Both the position numbers and the translations under genes were made by a program. Below the pieces are notes generated by a model. It was given only the letters and a program-made list of their open reading frames with translations, did not search any database and was not told the origin of the DNA. This document shows positions 21,738 to 23,018 of a stretch of 23,018 nt of DNA, one piece after another. Position 1 is the first letter of the stretch, and every line of letters starts with the position of its first letter. This stretch comes from CAYOID01 sp964573115 (GTDB taxonomy: Bacteria; Desulfobacterota; Desulfovibrionia; Desulfovibrionales; Desulfothermaceae). The stretch is from positions 1 to 23,018 of the forward strand of contig CAZNIP010000048.1 of assembly GCA_964573115.1 (NCBI GenBank), written 5' to 3'.

Positions 21738-22646
21738 TCAGCTTTGTCCTTCGGCCATGACCAGGGTTTTGGCCATCCCCAGCAGGGCGCTCATTTCCGG
21801 GTCAGAACTCGCGGCAATGCGCTTTGGAAGCCACCAGCCCCTGCCCTGAAAGCGTTTTTCCAGGGTGGCCCAGATGAACGATTCGCACAAGGGGATGAAA
21901 CGGCTCAGGCCACCACTCAGCCCGATGCTCTGAACCCCGAAGATGACCTGCAGGCTCGATAGGTACAGCCCCAGCCTGCGCCCATAGAGTTTCATGACCC
22001 TCATCGCCCTGGGATCCCCCTCGGCAGCCAGCTGATGGAACGCCCTGAGGTCGGCATCAGCCACCCCCTCTGCCAGGAAGAGGTCCATGAGAGCCTCCTT
22101 GTTCAACCAGGTCTCGGCACAGCCGACCTGACCGCAGCCGCATCGCTTCCGGCGCCCGGGACCGAGATACAGGTGTCCCAGTTCAGGCCCGGTGAAATGA
22201 TCTGCCCGCCAGATGCAACCGTCCATGATCACTCCCGAGCCAATGCCGGTTCCCAGAGTGATGACCACCGCCCTTTGCTCCCCGGCCAGGCATCCCTTCC
22301 AGGTTTCACCCAGGGCCGCTGCCTGGGCGTCATTCTCCATGGTCACCATCAGCCCGGTCCGCTCCTTGAGAAAGTCGCCCACAGGGAAATCATTGAGCTC
22401 AGGCATGTTCGAGGTTCGAAGATACGTCCTGGTCCTGTGGTCCAGTGGGCCGGCCGTAGCCAGCCCGATCCCCCTGAGATCCGAGGGAGCCTCCTGCTGG
22501 ATGCTGGCGATGAGGCTGACCAGGGCCTCCCTGGTTCCGTCCAGGGTGCGCGGCCTGCTGATGAGATTGACCCTGCCGCGTCCTCCGGAGGCATCGACCC
22601 AGGTCCCCCTGAGGTTGGTCCCCCCAAGATCAATGCAGGCGAACAT
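21738..22646 (-). CDS. ROK-family sugar kinase (glucokinase-like)
   Basis: A 302-residue protein of normal ROK kinase length. It has the phosphate-binding DLGGTN (6-11), the catalytic aspartate D106 in MENDAQAAALGE, TLGTGIGSGVI (130-140), and the ROK zinc site with H158 (GPELGHLYLG) and C169, C171, C176 (CGCGQVGCAE). No N-terminal helix-turn-helix is present, so it is an enzyme rather than a ROK repressor. Substrate may be glucose, N-acetylglucosamine or another hexose; glucokinase is a guess. ATG 22646 has AAGGAG five bases upstream. It is first in a two-gene unit with pdxA. Confidence 0.93.
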   Translation of the reverse strand: MFACIDLGGTNLRGTWVDASGGRGRVNLISRPRTLDGTREALVSLIASIQQEAPSDLRGIGLATAGPLDHRTRTYLRTSNMPELNDFPVGDFLKERTGLMVTMENDAQAAALGETWKGCLAGEQRAVVITLGTGIGSGVIMDGCIWRADHFTGPELGHLYLGPGRRKRCGCGQVGCAETWLNKEALMDLFLAEGVADADLRAFHQLAAEGDPRAMRVMKLYGRRLGLYLSSLQVIFGVQSIGLSGGLSRFIPLCESFIWATLEKRFQGRGWWLPKRIAASSDPEMSALLGMAKTLVMAEGQS

Positions 22647-22690
22647 GTCGACTCCTTATGAGGGTGATCTTCTGACTTCTCGTAGGAAAA

Positions 22691-22722
22691 TGCGGCTGCA
22701 AAAAACTCAAGATGCAGCCGCA
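22691..22722 (-). promoter_or_regulatory. Perfect 10-bp hairpin in the 5' region of the ROK gene
   Basis: TGCGGCTGCA and TGCAGCCGCA are exact reverse complements separated by 12 A-rich bases, 45 bases upstream of the ROK kinase ATG. It could be an operator, an mRNA leader structure, or a transcript end for a gene reading from the right. Confidence 0.5.
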
Positions 22723-22738
22723 GAAGTCTGAGTACAGA

Positions 22739-22870
22739 ATTCAGCCCTGCCGCTGGCCGGGCTCGTATGAAACTTCGGAAGAAAGAACCCCTCAGCCTAC
22801 GGCAGCTCCCCTGAGTACAGGGGAGCAGTCAGAGGAGCCAGCTTGAAAGTTTCTGCCTTGATCAAACTGG
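22739..22870 (+). repeat. Second well-preserved copy of the intergenic hairpin repeat
   Basis: It aligns with the reverse complement of 13900-14030 through CTCGTATGAAACTTCG, GAAAGAACCCCTCAG, GCTCCCCT, CAGTCAGAGGAGCCAGC and TTGATCAAACTGG. The internal hairpin is perfect here (GCTCCCCT/AGGGGAGC, loop GAGTAC). The terminal hairpin differs in sequence but keeps its outer pairs (AGCCC/GGGCT), which suggests that the fold is maintained. Confidence 0.75.
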
Positions 22871-22909
22871 CAATGAATGAGCTGGAACTATCAACCGAGT
22901 GTTCACATT

Positions 22910-22937
22910 TTTACACATAAAATCATAGAGATAAATT
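22910..22937 (+). promoter_or_regulatory. Weak candidate promoter facing right
   Basis: In the A+T-rich stretch, TTTACA (22910-22915) and TAAATT (22932-22937) are 16 bases apart, a partial match to the sigma-70 consensus. A gene beyond the right edge would be needed to make sense of it. Confidence 0.2.
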
Positions 22938-22964
22938 CAGTTTTGCCAGAAACAAAGCTGAATT
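22934..22964. repeat. 12-bp inverted repeat in A+T-rich segment
   Basis: AATTCAGTTTTG and CAAAGCTGAATT pair with one T-G wobble around a seven-base loop. It directly precedes the heptamer tandem repeat. Confidence 0.55.
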
Positions 22965-22999
22965 CTGTCTTCTGTCATCTGTCTTCTGTCATCTGTCTT
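22965..22999. repeat. Tandem heptamer repeat (CTGTCWT, five units)
   Basis: Five contiguous seven-base units alternate between CTGTCTT and CTGTCAT, so the real period may be 14. A sixth unit, CTGAGAC, is degenerate. Low-complexity repeats of this style are common between genes and prone to slippage and assembly error. Confidence 0.8.
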
Positions 23000-23018
23000 C
23001 TGAGACACACCGCCCGTC

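Larger units (their letters stand above)
22647..23018. other. Non-coding right end with repeats and hairpins
   Basis: About 370 bases without a gene. In order: the leader of the ROK gene with a hairpin (22691-22722), a copy of the intergenic repeat (22739-22870), an A+T-rich segment that contrasts with the G+C-rich genes, an inverted repeat (22934-22964), a heptamer tandem repeat (22965-22999), and a 14-base match to conserved 16S rRNA at the very edge. Confidence 0.7.

Noticed and set aside
22965..22999. CRISPR-like array
   Set aside because: The units are contiguous heptamers without spacers; it is a simple tandem repeat.

Overview
The window looks like chromosomal DNA of a Gram-negative, anaerobic, high-G+C bacterium. 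Desulfobacterota/Deltaproteobacteria, probably near Desulfovibrionales, is my best guess. The guess rests on gene content: LPS (Kdo) synthesis, a Na+-pumping acyl-CoA decarboxylase, an Mrp/Mbh-like antiporter module and many PAS-type sensors. No marker gene in the window proves it. I see no phage, transposase, tRNA gene or CRISPR array.

Layout. (1) 1-7289, minus strand: a compact, probably cotranscribed run of a receiver-only response regulator, a PAS histidine kinase, then mrpE, mrpF, mrpG, a DUF4040/MbhD-like gene, an MbhE-MrpB fusion, mrpC, mrpD and a second MrpD/NuoM-like subunit cut by the left edge. The order matches the archaeal Mbh membrane arm (mbhA to mbhH) rather than the usual mrpABCDEFG. 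(2) 7489-9479, plus strand: a two-PAS protein with a HisKA-like helix pair but no ATPase domain, followed by a tandem universal stress protein. (3) 9788-13755, minus strand: a complete set of genes for a biotin-dependent Na+-translocating decarboxylase (carboxyltransferase, gamma-type anchor, biotin carrier, beta pump), most likely methylmalonyl-CoA decarboxylase. (4) 14059-17566, minus strand: a fold-type IV PLP aminotransferase, aspartate-semialdehyde dehydrogenase and an isolated PilC/GspF protein. (5) 17823-20561, plus strand: kdsB, carA (overlapping) and a TPR protein. (6) 20725-22646, minus strand: a ROK-family kinase followed by pdxA. (7) 22647-23018: non-coding, with repeats and hairpins.

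How they fit together. The Mrp-like module and the decarboxylase are both Na+/H+ bioenergetic machines within 14 kb of each other. The kinase/regulator pair upstream of mrpE may be part of the same transcription unit. The genes at 14-22 kb are housekeeping: amino acid, pyrimidine, LPS and B6 metabolism.

Non-coding structure is unusually rich. An imperfect intergenic repeat of about 130 bp occurs three times (about 11055-11183, 13900-14030, 22739-22870). A second shared hairpin lies downstream of two decarboxylase genes. Several perfect or near-perfect hairpins sit directly in front of Shine-Dalgarno sites (oadG, oadB, the TPR gene). The last 14 bases equal a universally conserved 16S rRNA segment, with no 16S gene to their left.
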